Of a DNA stretch of 64,000 nucleotides, positions 9,669 to 22,726 are shown in pieces; the stretch's first letter is position 1; every line of letters starts with the position of its first letter. The stretch spans positions 2,232,001 to 2,296,000 of the forward strand of contig WPIO01000059.1 of NCBI GenBank assembly GCA_009760855.2. Reading direction: 5' to 3'. The position numbers and the translations under genes are program-made. This stretch comes from Cristatella mucedo. Its lineage: Eukaryota; Bryozoa; Phylactolaemata; Cristatellidae. The notes under the pieces were generated by a model. That model was given only the letters and a program-made list of their open reading frames with translations. It ran no database searches and was not told the origin of the DNA.

Positions 9669-10107
9669 GACGCCAGCCGGAGATATCTAGCGCAGCAACG
9701 TAGGCAGCGTGGCTGCAATTGCGACAATGCGGCGGACGACGCGATCTGACGTCGATCTGAGAGCGGAGAGCGCGACGTCAGAGCCGCGATGGCCGCGATT
9801 ACGCAATTACGATTACGCAATTACAAGCGGGAAAGTGGGCGAGAGAGGACGCGCCGGAGCGTCTCAATCAATCGACTGCACGCCACAGCCAACCGAGCCC
9901 GGCGACATCTCCCCGAGGCTTCACCTTCTGCCGCGGCGGGCGCGAGGAGGCGCAGTGCGAAAAAGGACGGCGGCGCTCCAGCGGCGGCCGAAGAAGCGGC
10001 GGCCGCCGAGTAATCGCTTCTAATCGCAATATTCAAACTCGCCGCCGCCGTCGGAAGCGGACGTGCGAGAATCGCCGCGCGTTGTGGCTCGTCGAGAGCG
10101 TGCGCCC
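9669..10107. other. GC-rich DNA upstream of a GC-box/TATA promoter
   Basis: A CpG-rich stretch with overlapping arginine- and alanine-rich ORFs and no recognised product. It ends in the GC-box array at 10108. Confidence 0.35.
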
Positions 10108-10170
10108 GGCCCGCCCCGCCCCGCCCCGCCCGTTATAAGCTACGGCGCGACCGAAGAGACGCTCTCAGTC
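10108..10170 (+). promoter_or_regulatory. Core promoter: tandem GC boxes, TATAAG box
   Basis: Four overlapping CCGCCC motifs (10108-10130) are followed directly by TATAAG (10134-10139) and, about 30 bp on, an initiator-like CTCAGTC. This is classical Sp1/TATA architecture. The first ATG downstream (10220) opens a 57-aa frame ending at 10390 with no recognisable domain, and a LINE fragment begins about 60 bp later, so the driven transcript is unknown. Confidence 0.5.
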
Positions 10171-10439
10171 GCCAGTCACGGGTCAAGGCACCACCAGAGC
10201 ATTGGGACTGGCTGGTAGAATGGCGTTTCAAACGACGTGTAGAGGCTTCCACATCCGAACGAAGCCAAACGACCACAAAAGCAGGGCGCTCACTACTTCG
10301 CGCGCTCTCGTTGCCTACACGCGACAAATACCGACGGCGAGTGGTGCTCCTGGGATATCGTTCGCCCGGAAACGAACTACCCGGTGTTAGGTGCCCATTT
10401 TTGTGCCACACCCACCCCACCCCCCCCCCGATCGAGCGC

Positions 10440-11410
10440 CCCAGATCCAGGTTTACGAGACAGTAAACGATTTACTGGCTAATGCTGAGAGGTCTGACTC
10501 CCCAGATATTAACGGCTCAGCCGAAAAGTTTTCCACCTTTTTTACTGAAAAATTGTGCACGTTCTCGCCTCCATTGAGCTCCCTCCGACCAAAGCACTGA
10601 AAGGTCACAGGTTGAGGAATCACGAAGTTCTCGCCTCCATTGAGCTCCCTCCTCCGAGTAAAGCAATTGTGGAATCGCAACCTGTGACCTTCCTTAAAAG
10701 GTTTTCCGAGGTTTCTGCATGCAATGCGGCTACCTTACTAAGGTCTAGTAAAAAGAGTTCGTCTCCTGAAGACCTTATACCAACTTAACCTTGCCATAAC
10801 CGAGATTTTAAATGCTTCTTTGGAAAAGGGGGTCGTACCCAAGTCCTTCAAATCGGCAATCGTTATACCCATTGTTAAAAAGCCTAGATTAGATACAGAG
10901 GTCCTTGCAAACTATCGCCCTGTTTTCATTATTCCTTTCTTTTCAAAGATTCTTGAAATGATTGCTGCTAAGCAGTTGATTGAACATATTAAAAAAATGA
11001 AATGTCAGAAACATTTCAATCAGGGTTCAAGAGGCAACACTCCACAGAAACTGCTCTCCTCCGTGCTAAAAATGACATTATACGTGGCAACAATGACGGG
11101 AATGTCACTGCCCTAGCACTGCTAGATCTGTCAGCTGCCTCCGACACCATTGATCACGATATGAGAACAATGACCGATTTGGCAGACGAGGCACTTGCGT
11201 GGTTCAAATCGTGCTTGTCCGCTTGTGTTCAATCCGCGTCGTGTGGGGGTTAGGTCTCGTTCACCAGATCATTCACCTGCGGAGTCCCTCAAGGGCCCGT
11301 CCTCGGTAATTTGCTGTTGTCCATTTATACTCAACCTCGGGGAAAAGTGATTCAGGCCCATGGAACTCTATGGCTGCCGACAATAGCACATCCTTTCCAG
11401 ACGTCCTAAA
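10440..11410 (+). pseudogene. L2-like LINE reverse transcriptase, N-terminal part, broken
   Basis: Typical non-LTR RT motifs occur in order but in different frames: [59 protein letters not shown] and [16 protein letters not shown]. Frameshifts and stops interrupt it, and the catalytic YADD region is not reached. The copy ends against a LINE of opposite orientation. Confidence 0.8.
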
Positions 11411-12742
11411 TTAATAATCATAATAATAATGCACCTAATAACGCACCCTCAGAGAACTTAATCTCTCTCTAGGTGCTTTACATTTTCTGCTAAGGGAAAT
11501 GCAATTGAACGGTGAGTAAAATCATGCTCGATAAACAAACAAAATGAATTACATGGTTAGGGGTGACATGCACAGGGTCAGCATGCAAATGTGGTTAGTG
11601 GAAGCATGCACAGTGTCAGCACGCATAAGCACATCAAGAAAGAATCACAGCGACCAACTAAATGCTGTCCTAAATAAGTGTTTTTAAGTTCTGTTTAAAT
11701 GTGGTCACGTCAGAGGATGTTCTGACGCAAGTCGGGAGTCGGGAGGGAGTTCCAGGCTTTGGGAGCTTACGAACTAAATGCACGGTCTCCAAAGGATTTG
11801 AGGTTTGTACGGGGTTTTTGCAGACTGTTCGATTCCGAAAAGCGGGTGGTACGATGCTTGGCCTGATGGGGGAGTAGATCTGAGAGATAGGCTGGAGCCA
11901 AAGAATGAAGTGACCTAAAAGTGAGTGGCAAAACCTTGAAGCCAATCCGTTGCTTGACTGGTAGCCAGTGCAGGTCTGCGAGAAGTGGATTAATGAGGCA
12001 ACTGCGACGCTCACGACAGACAAGCGTAGCTGCGGAGTTTTGCACCAGCTGCAATCGCCTGATCGCATATGCTGGTAGGCCAGTAAGCAGTGAGTTGCAG
12101 AAGTCGAGACGGGATGTCACGAATACATGGACCAACTTGAACGTGTTATCCTTATCTAAACAAGCCTTTTAGCAATGTTATGAAGCTGAAAGTAGGCAGA
12201 TTTAACTGTGGAGTTGATATGGTCGTCTAACGAGAGGTCGCTTTGGAATATGACACCTAGATTTCGAGCTGATTCAACAGGAGATATGCTGGCAGAGCCA
12301 ATTTTTGAGCTTCAGCCTTTCCAATTTGTGAATCACACCGGGTTTGCCCATAACTAGTAAGTTAGTTTTATCGTCATTTAGTTTTAGAAAATTGGCTGCC
12401 ATCCATGTGCGGATGTCCTCAATGCATGCAGCAAGTGAGTTGAGAAAATTTGAGGTGCTCGAAGGCTAGGAGTGATCAAAGCAAAGGTACAACTGAGTGT
12501 CAGCCACGTAGAAGTGAAAGCCTAGATTGTGCTTAGCAATCACATCAGCAAGAGGCAGAGTATAAACCATGAAAAGGACCGGACCTAGCACGGAGCCCTG
12601 AAGTACGCCATATTTCAGAGGTACCTCAGATGATCTTTGTCCATTCACATCAATACTCTGGAGTCTCCCACTGAGATAGGACCTGAACCACTGCAGAGCC
12701 GTGCCAGTGATGCCCAGACGAGATGAAAGGCGCTCTAGAAGA
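11411..12742 (-). pseudogene. L2-like LINE, RT C-terminal half and 3' end, broken
   Basis: Minus-strand reading gives QGSVLGPVLF then a catalytic box that reads YVADTQLY instead of YADDTQLY (12466-12648), then [29 protein letters not shown] and [20 protein letters not shown] (11767-12135), then the conserved 3' tail and AAT microsatellite. Frame breaks and stops are present. Confidence 0.85.
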
Positions 12743-12951
12743 AATTGCTACTGCCATGCTACTCACTAACTCAACGTCTCTCCTGACTCAGCTACACTTC
12801 TCACTTTTTCTTCGTTGCGTGAGATAACGTCAGTGGGCTACCGAAAGCCGCTTATGCTGTGCGTGTGCTATACAAAAGTCTCCTGCGTAACACCCCGAAG
12901 TCTTTGTGGCTTTGTGTAGTTACAGACGGAGATACTTTACATGATTACATT
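12743..12951 (+). repeat. LINE-B 3' end
   Basis: CATGCTACTCACTAACTCAA, CTCCTGACTCAGCTACACTT, CGAAAGCCGCTTATGCTGTG and GTTACAGACGGAGATAC match the LINE-B 3' end. Confidence 0.75.
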
Positions 12952-13690
12952 ATGCACGCAGGTACGGCTAGGTAGGGTACGAACGCGTACTCAGGTAAGC
13001 ACGGTACGCAGGTAAGCAGGTGTGCTGCTCGGTTATGCACGCAGGTACGGCGATTGTAGCGGAATCCGGCAGCAAGCAAGGAGGTGCATCTGCGTCTCAA
13101 GGTAACGAACGAGTGCTCGTCCAGCGGGACGCTACACGGGACGCTACACGGGACGCTACACGGCTTCTCGCTTCTCAGTGGGTCACACAACTGATTCCTC
13201 GCTCTACAGTTCGCTGCAATATCTACGAGACTCGTCATCCTCTTCGTTCTCTAAGCTCTGCTTACAGCGAGTCGTTGACTCACCTTTACTTTCATTTTCG
13301 TCCAATGATCAGTTGGGCCCGTTGCGTTGCTGACTGCGTCATGACGAGACCAGAACGTCATCCTACAGGTGGAGCCACCGCTTGGTAGTAACAATGAGCA
13401 ATACAGCACAAGCAGCGCAGTACAGTAGACATTAAGACGCAATGAGCACGTCCCGGCATAGATATAGGGATTGAGTGTTACTCATTCTCCGATCTCTCTG
13501 AACTCTCGCATTCGGCGATATAGAGTGACAGTTCGCTCGCGAGCTGGATGCGCAGCGATATGTCATGTTTACAGAGCTCGAATGAATGGATGGCGGATCG
13601 TCGATCGCTAGGATAACGAGCGAATGGTGAATCGATGTTATTTTTTCGACGCTTTTCGAGGAAGTCTTAAGTAAAAGTGTAACTCTTAAA
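12952..13690. other. Intergenic DNA with short tandem repeats
   Basis: An imperfect GCACGCAGGTACGGC repeat occurs at 12955-13045, and CGGGACGCTACAC occurs three times at 13126-13163. No gene is recognised. Confidence 0.4.
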
Positions 13691-13695
13691 AAAAT

Positions 13696-13876
13696 GACTT
13701 GCTGATTCAACAGCCTCTTTTGCATAGCGACAGAAGAGCCTTTATGGCTATCACCACCGCTTGCAGCCGTGCCAACAAAATAAAGAATCACCCACTGCAG
13801 GATTCGAACCCAACGACCTCAGTACCGAGGTCATGAAAGATAAACACCTTACCTACCTAGCGTGCCATCACAGCTC
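13696..13876 (-). repeat. SINE1, moderately diverged
   Basis: GCTGATTCAACAGCCTCTTT, GGATTCGAACCCAACGACCT and TTACCTACCTAGCGTGCCAT show a full-length reverse-complement SINE1 with small insertions. Confidence 0.85.
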
Positions 13877-14230
13877 ATGTAAACGAAGCCAGCTCGAATG
13901 CACCGCGCCGCGCCAGTAAATAATTCGCCCAACTGATAGATACGCTAGGTGACTCATGCATCGATGACGTAGCTCCTATCCGCGGGCGTCAGCTATCTAC
14001 CATCTGTCTGCCTATTTTGCATCAGTCGCGATCCCGAGGCGGATGCGGCCTGGTAAGATGCATGATCCTATTTACCGACGTCGGGGCGCGACTGCCGCCC
14101 CGAGTGACCCGTCAAAGCGGCGCTGCGGGAAATTCGTGACAATAGGAGCCGTGCCAATCAGCGGCTGCGCATTCTAGAAGCTGGCAGACCAGCGAGCGGC
14201 GAGTAGGGCGAGGGCGGTCTGGGAGAGCTG
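13877..14230. other. Intergenic DNA
   Basis: No gene or known repeat recognised; composition becomes GC-rich toward 14100. Confidence 0.35.
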
Positions 14231-14235
14231 TGTAG

Positions 14236-14290
14236 TCACGTGATCGGGCGCATAGCTCCCCTTTAAATAAACCCGCTGGACAATGAGATC
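14236..14290 (+). promoter_or_regulatory. Candidate promoter: E-box and A/T TATA-like element
   Basis: TCACGTGA (a USF/MITF-type E-box) lies about 25 bp upstream of TTTAAATAAA. A long plus-strand open frame follows at once. Weak evidence only. Confidence 0.3.
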
Positions 14291-14789
14291 CATTGTTTCC
14301 TTAGCTACTGTACCCCACCCCCAGAGCACTCGTAGCGTGTGGAGCTGCTCGCGTCAACACCGCAGAGAGAAGCGCCGAGCGCCGCCCGAGCGCTCGGAGT
14401 GCATCTTTCGAACCGTATCCCGGTCTTATCCGGCAGCGCCTTCTCGCATCGGCAGAACCGCTAGGAACCGCCACGCAGCGGCGGCGAACAGCACGAGCAG
14501 GCAACGCGATGCTCGTTCGGAATGGCGTATTCAGCGGTCGCCCACGCCAGCGGCAGTGGCGCTACCCGGCTGCGGCGGTGGATTGCGGGTCTGTCGAAAC
14601 TCTCAGCGCCCGAAGCAGCGCCGGCGGCGTCGGCAGCGCGCCAGTCGCCTGCGGGAGCGTTCCCGCGCGCGAGGGTCACTTACGACGACTTCCGCGGCGG
14701 CGGCGCTTGCGACATGGGTGCTTCGTGAGAGAAGAGGGCGATCGGCGTGCGGCAGGGCGTCTGCGTCTCCAGGCGATAAAAAACGATCG

Positions 14790-15038
14790 ATGCAGCGGGT
14801 CGACCACGATTCCGGAACTAATCCCGAAATGCAACAGCTCTTGAAAGGATACGGCCATTCGATCGAGGCCGACGGTTGTCCGCCGCCGCGTTGGCAGCAT
14901 GAACTGCATGAACGACTGATGGGCGATGAGCGCAGACGCAGACGCCTGCGCTCTGCGTCTCCATCGCCGTCCGAGTTCGAGAGCACATATCTGCGATCTC
15001 GCTCCGCCGCCTCCCGCGTTCCACTTCGCTCGCCTTGA
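14790..15038 (+). CDS. Candidate small protein or 3' exon, 82 aa, unrecognised
   Basis: From ATG 14790 the frame reads as a balanced polypeptide (MQRVDHDSGTNPEMQQLLKG, then PPPRWQHELHERLMGDERRR, then a Ser/Arg-rich end) to TGA at 15036-15038. The frame is open far upstream (to 14283), but that part is arginine-rich and looks non-coding. A CAG right after the ATG could instead be a splice acceptor, making this a terminal exon. No family recognised; the start context is weak. Confidence 0.3.
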   Translation: MQRVDHDSGTNPEMQQLLKGYGHSIEADGCPPPRWQHELHERLMGDERRRRRLRSASPSPSEFESTYLRSRSAASRVPLRSP

Positions 15039-15567
15039 CCTTGACGGCGCTCTCGGTAACCGTCAGGCGCCCGCGAACCTGCGACTCCGCACGAGCGATA
15101 TTTGGGTTTCTGCTGCTGCCGAGCCTCGAATTCAAGAGCGTCGACACTCCCACCCCAGGATGGCGGGAAAGATGGTGGGCGGGACCAGCCGCATTAGCGA
15201 CGACTAGCCAATTCAGCTGAGCTTCAACCGTGCCGTCGCGCTTGAAGAAAAAAAGGCGTTTCAACCGTTTTCCCGAAACAGCTGTAACCAAAACCCGAAT
15301 CGCACTGCTTTACGGCCTTGAACGTACGAGTAGCTGGTGGCAAACCGCCGGCGAGCCAAGAAGCGAGCGTCGACGCGAGGCATAGCACAGCGAACGCAGC
15401 GGCGGGTTAGGTTTGCCGGTCAGACGACAGGAGCTCCGCTCTCCCTCCCCGTCATCGCCTCGTCTACTCCTCGTACCTCCAGCCGCTCGCGGATACCCAC
15501 AAGTGGGCGGGGCTATAAGTAGGCCTCGGTGGGGGTTGGTAACGTGCGGCGAGAGCGCTATAGCAAT
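15039..15567. other. GC-rich DNA with a GC-box/TATA promoter-like site
   Basis: GGGCGGGGC (15505-15513) directly abuts TATAAGTA (15514-15521). An L2-like fragment begins about 45 bp further on. No gene follows nearby. Confidence 0.35.
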
Positions 15568-16056
15568 AATAATGATAATAATAATAATAAAACACTTGAA
15601 AAAGCACCCTCAGAGAACTCAATCTCTTTCTAGGCGCTTTACATTTGCTGGAAAGGGAAACACGATCGAATGGTTAGTGCTAGCAGGCACGATAAACAAC
15701 GAGAACAACAAGTTAGGGGTGACATGCACAGTGTCAGCATGCAAGTGTGGTTAGTGGCAGCATGCACAGTGTCAGCACGCATAAGCACATAAAGGTCGAA
15801 TCACAGGAACTCACTAAATGCTGTCATAAATATGCGTTTTAATTTCTTTTTAAATGTGGTCAAGTCAGGGAATGATGTGACGCAAGTTGGGGGTGAGTTC
15901 CGGGCTTTGGAAGCATATGAACTAAAGGCACGGTCTCCAAAGGATTTGAGGTTTGTACGAGGTATTGGTAAACAGTTAGATTCCTAAAAACTGGGTGGTA
16001 CGATGCTTGGCCTGATGGGGGAGTAGATCTGATAGATAGGCTGGAGCCAAAAAATG
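15568..16056 (-). repeat. L2-like LINE 3' end, truncated at (GA)n
   Basis: AATAATAAT microsatellite, CCTCAGAGAACTCAATCTCT, then the 3' UTR and the C-terminal coding portion in reverse complement. Homology stops where (GA)n begins at 16057. Confidence 0.9.
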
Positions 16057-16130
16057 GAGAGAGAGAAAGAGAGAGAGAGAGAGAGTGAGAGAGAGGGAGC
16101 AAGAGAGAGAGAGAGAGCGAAAGAGAGAGT
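16057..16130. repeat. (GA)n microsatellite
   Basis: Imperfect GA repeat abutting the truncated LINE. Confidence 0.95.
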
Positions 16131-16342
16131 GGGGAGTCGAACCGTCGCGAGGCGCTAACCGTCTATATGACTTTCTCGCGTGCGACTTGCTCGCGTCCGT
16201 CGGCGACCGCGGTGTCACAATACGAACCTAGGCCTTCCCTAACTCTATGGCCAATGATATTCCTACTACGCTTTACCAAGGACCTACTTTTCATTGAGTG
16301 TTTCGCTCTCCAAAACTATCAAGTAGGTTTGTTCCTTTGCTC

Positions 16343-17672
<1,330 letters not shown>

Positions 17673-17679
17673 CCCGACT

Positions 17680-18050
17680 TCTCTTCTCTGCCGCTTCGCG
17701 AGCGCTGCTAGTCTCGTCTCGTCTCGTCTCGCCTCGGCTGGGCGGCCCTAGTCGACGTTGAGGCGGCCGACGGACCAGCGTGCGCTCTGTGCGCCTGCTC
17801 GCTTCGCGGCTTTAGCGAGAACCCCGCTGCTTCAGTTTCCAAGCGACTCGCGAGAGGGCGCAGCAGAGCCCAAATGCGTTCGCTGGGCGAGTCGGCCACC
17901 GCGGCGACGGCCACCGCCATGGCAATCTGAATTCGAGCGCCGTCGGGCACGGCAGCGCTCGCGGCCGCCTTCGCACAGGCTCCGCCGCCAGTAGCCATGG
18001 TAACGCCCGAGCGGCAATAGCGAGGCGCTCGCAGGGGTCTGAGTGTATCC

Positions 18051-18097
<47 letters not shown>

Positions 18098-18524
18098 GCC
18101 TAAGCACGTAGCTTATGACCCGGCTGGGTCGTACATCTCCGCCGCCTGGCGTCGCGGCGGAGTGCAGAGAGCGCCCACGGCCGACGTCGGCCGCTAGGGG
18201 AGCTGCCGCGCCGGCGCCCAACTTTGGGCGCCTGCAATTCGTCACGGTCCCTCGGAGCCAGAGGCGCTCCGCCCCCGTCCGGCCTCCTCCGAAAGAAGAG
18301 GCCGCGCCTGCCCCCATTCTTGCGGTCGGGCCGCGCGGCCTTCACATTCGCTTATCAGACCGCCATTAGCTGCGGCGCTTCGCTGGGCCATTCGCTGCTT
18401 GCCCGGCGGGCGTCATTTCGGCAGTCGCATCGCGTTCGCCGCGCGACGCCGGACCGTCAGCGGACGACATCCACCGCGCGTCTCGACGCGCAGTCAGCTG
18501 CGTAAAACAGAAGCGTCCGAGGAG
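17680..18524. other. CpG-rich 5' region of the 18525 gene
   Basis: The block is GC-rich with a (CCG)n run at 18051-18098 and no clear TATA box, as in CpG-island promoters. The frame of the first exon is open upstream to 18399 but has no ATG before 18525. Confidence 0.4.
18051..18098. repeat. (CCG)n trinucleotide microsatellite
   Basis: About 15 uninterrupted CCG/GCC units, upstream of the 18525 start codon and probably in its 5' UTR or promoter. Confidence 0.95.
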
Positions 18525-21500
18525 ATGGCAGCGAGGAGAGGCTGCGAAGGGCTGCTGCTCACCCTGCTGTACTCTACGACCTGCGTCGTCGTGCTCGTGA
18601 CCGACCTACCTCGAGCCGACGGCCACTCGGCCTACTACAAGCTTGGTCGGCTCACGCCAGGTGAGGAGGCAGCAGCGCCGCCTGTCGGCCTCTGTGCCTC
18701 GCCTCTTTGCCGCCGCCCGCGGGTACGCACGACTGAGCGGCGCTGCGGCGGCGGCCATGCCGTGCGAACGCCGCTGCCGCCGGTGGCGGCGCTGCGGTTT
18801 TAGCGGATCGTTTTGCTCTGCAGTCGCCTCTCGGGCCCTCGGGGTTCGTCCGCGCCAGTAGCTATAGGCGCCGCATTGCAGTGCGCCTGCGCCTGCGCAC
18901 TCCCGACGCCGCCGTCGGGCCAAAAAACGTGGCCTCCAACCGACGCAGCTTGGGCCACCGCTCGCGAATAGTGTAAACAACTCGACTGTCGGGCGTACCC
19001 GAGATCCGAGCCCCCTCCCGCCGCCGCCGCCGCGGGCGTCGTCATTTTTAAGGGGTGCATCTGGTCTGGCCGGGCAGCCGTAAGTTCCTGTCTCGGAATC
19101 TCGTCTCCCCATCTAGGCTTGACCTTCACCTCCACGCTGGCGGCGCCGCTTCATCGGCGCCGCTCTCATCAAGAGATGCGCCGCTGTTGCGCCGACGCAC
19201 CGGGAGGCGATAAGGGGGGGGGGCAGCGAACGCGCCGCCGCCGCCGGATGTTTACGCCATCTGGGCTAGAGACCTTGCAATGGCTGACGGGTCCTTCCCC
19301 AGGCGGCTTCCGCTCCCGTCGCCCGGATGGGCGCTCGCGCTGCTCCGCCGCCGCCGCGGCGTCAGATGCCCGGCCAGAGGCTGCCGCCGCGGCGGCGTCG
19401 GTCGGAGGGCGGCGTCCTATCGACTATACGCTCCCTCCGCCGCCGCTCCCTCCGAGCTGGCTTGGTCTAGCGGTTACGGTGCTCGCCCCGACCAAGGTCT
19501 GGCTGAGGTCGTGGGTTCGAGCCCCGTGGCATATGTGAAGCGCCTGAATAGAGATTAAGTTCTCTTGGGGCGCTATACAAATGAATTATATTATATTATC
19601 TTAGCGAGCAGAGGCTTCAGCCACGCAGGCTACGAGTCGGTATTCACTGTGCTAACGGGCCGGGGGCGGCTGTTGGCGCGTTTGGTACGCCACGTCAAGC
19701 TAGGAAGGCGAGGCTAAGTGTTGTTTAATCCGCGCATGGTTTGGGTAGCATCCTGCCGGGCAAAGAACATGCGGTTACGACGTCAGCGGCGGTGCGACTG
19801 AGGTGGGCGGGGCTTGCCAGGCTTCCAGAGTATCTTCTCAGCTGAGGGAGTTACCTTTCCCTGCTCCCTAGTCCATTGGTCCGTTCACCATTTCGAAGGG
19901 CGACCGCGCCCCCTCAACGATTCCTGGGGGAGGGGAGGGGCTGGGTACTGTTTGGCGCTCTGTAAACCCGGCTGCTTTAATTCGTCTATGCCACTTGGTA
20001 ACCCCCAGCCACATTCCTGTGCTCGACTACACTGCATGTATTTGGCCGTTTTCCTGATTGGATGAGCAGGTTTGGGCCTCGATAGACCAAGGATGTAAGG
20101 TGCTCGATCTGCTCTCCACGACTGGTGGTCGCGGGTTCGAATTCTGCAGTGGGCGCCTCTTTATTGCCAACTGCAAGCAGTGGTAGTAGCCGTTTAGGCA
20201 CTTCTGCCGCTTTGCAAATGGGGGTGTTAAATCAGCTAGTAAATTTTTTTATTCTGTCCACAATCTTTCTGTTCACAATCTCTTCTAGCCAAGCTTGACC
20301 AAATTTGCAATGACCTGCATTAGCGGTCATCTACGTTTAAATGACTTTTTTTTTATTTAATTTGAGAATACAGAATACCTATGCAATCAGGCGCTTACAG
20401 CTGATGCAAAACTCTGAAGCTTGTCTGTCGTGAGCATCGCAGTTGCCATCACACCACTTCTAGCTGACCTGCACTGGCTCCCAGTAAAGCAGAACATCGA
20501 CTTCAAGGTTCCGTCACTCACTTATAGGTTCCTACATTCTTTGACTCCAGCCTACCTATCAAATCTACTGCTCCATCAGGCTAATTATCGTACCGCCAGC
20601 TTTTCGAAATCTAATCGTTCACCAATACCTCATACAAACTTCGTACCATTGGAGACCGTGCCTTTACTTCGTATGCTCCTAAAGCCTGGAAATTTAACTT
20701 CCAACTGGCTTCACTACATTCTCTGACTTGATGACATTTAAAAAGAAGCTAAAAATGCATCAATTGATCACAGCATATAGTGAGGACCGTGCGATTTTTT
20801 CTATTCGTGCCTATGCATGCTGGCACTGCTCATGCTGCCACTAACCATATTTGCATTCTGACCCTGTGCATTTTGCCTCTAACCATGTTATGCTTGTTGA
20901 CATTGAACATACTACCATTAATCATTCGATCATGCTGCGTTTGCCGCAAATGTAAAATGCCTAGAAAGAGATTAAGTTCTCTGAGGGCGCTATACAAGTG
21001 TACTATTATTATTTTTTGCTGGTACTGCGGGCTCATAGGAGACCCGTATCGTATACCATTATCGACTTGTGAAGATACAACTTATGACAGTTTTTCCCGT
21101 CCCTATCTATATCGTAAAAAAATTCGGGGGCTGACTCGATGTCATTTGTCTATTGGCATGCTTAAGATTTTCGTAAAAGAAGCAAACTGGTAGCTGTATT
21201 CAGTTAGATGGCCCCAGATGTTATGAGCCAGCAGTGGTCTGTATGCTTTTTATCATTTGCTTTTTGTCTCTTCTTTGTCGTCGTATGTAGACGAGGCACT
21301 TGTCGGCGCGTTATGCTACAGTCAGTGATTGTTTACGCATCTCTGTCGTGTCCTTTCGTCTCGTACGTAGCGTTACCTTTTTTGACATCTAGACGAGGCG
21401 TTCGTCGAGGAGTCGACGACCGACGCGTTTGGCTTGACCACTGTATACATGAGCAATGGCGCCTGGCTGCTCGAAGCTAAGGAGGACAAGCTTGAGCGTG

Positions 21501-22642
21501 TACAGTACTCGTGCTACATATCCTACTCCAGTCAGAGGATACTGGACTTCCTCGGCAAAAGCACCATTAAAAAGGTTGAAGTGGGTAAGTCCGCCTGTTG
21601 CTCACCTGTTGTGTGCCTGATTTATTTAGCTCTCCCGGCCCGTGTAATGAGGTAAAGTCAAAGTCAAGCGTCGAAGATAAAGATGGAAAGCTGCTGCCAA
21701 CTATTTCAGTAGCTGATCGAGCTACCGGGGTAACGAGCACGCGGTCCAGGTACTGGTACAGGTTCAGATCGATGGGCTGTTCTGTGCCCTGGTTTGGCCC
21801 AGGAGTTAAGGTGCTCGCCTTCAACGAGAGAGGTCAAGATGAGTGCATGAGAGGACCTGAGGTCGTGGGCTCGAGCCCCGTGGCATATGTGAAGTGCCTG
21901 AATAGAGATTAAGTTCTCTTAGAGTGCTAAAGAAATGAATTATATTATTATTGTAATTAATTATTATTATGGTCACGTGAGCATTTGCTAAGATCGGTGA
22001 GCCGATTGCTGTTGCTGAACGTGAAGGCGTCAGTGTGGCTTGCTAGTGATGCTTTGGTACGCCATCGGCGCATTGGATCGTTGGAAATCTCATGTTTTTT
22101 GCTGATTTCGGTCTTAGATCAACATAAGAATGGCCTCTGCTGCTCAATCAGTCAGTGAGAACAGTAAAGGCTGCTTTGGTTGGTCGAAAAGCTGATGTGT
22201 GCTGCTTCCTCTGCTCTAGGAAGCGTAACTCCCAAGGACCGTGCACGAGGACTTCCTCACTAGGGGCATTCGAGCCTGCGCTGTATGCAAGGGATATCAG
22301 GTGCCATACTGTACAATAGCAACTTCCATTAGTGTGAATGTAGGATCATAAAGCTAGTGTCATAGCACAATAATTTTGGAAGATAATGAGTTGGCTGAGA
22401 GCAGCACTTTTGTGGAAATATCGTCTGTTTCCACCAAAACGTTTTTGGCGCATTTGCAGATGTAATGCAGACTGGTTTGCAGCCGTTGTACTGGCACTGC
22501 TGCTGGTTCTAGGTAGCCTGAAGACATGCGTCAGTCCTTCCATATGCTGCAGTTGGATGGATGAGCGGTGCAGACGCACTTTGTATTTAGCGTGCAGGGT
22601 TTGTCACGTGACCATCGACCGGCTTCCTGCCGAACTCACAGC

Positions 22643-22726
<84 letters not shown>

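Noticed and set aside
14283-14789. Upstream part of the 251-aa frame ending at 15038
   Set aside because: Arg-rich in all readings, as expected from GC-rich DNA; only the last 82 codons look like protein.
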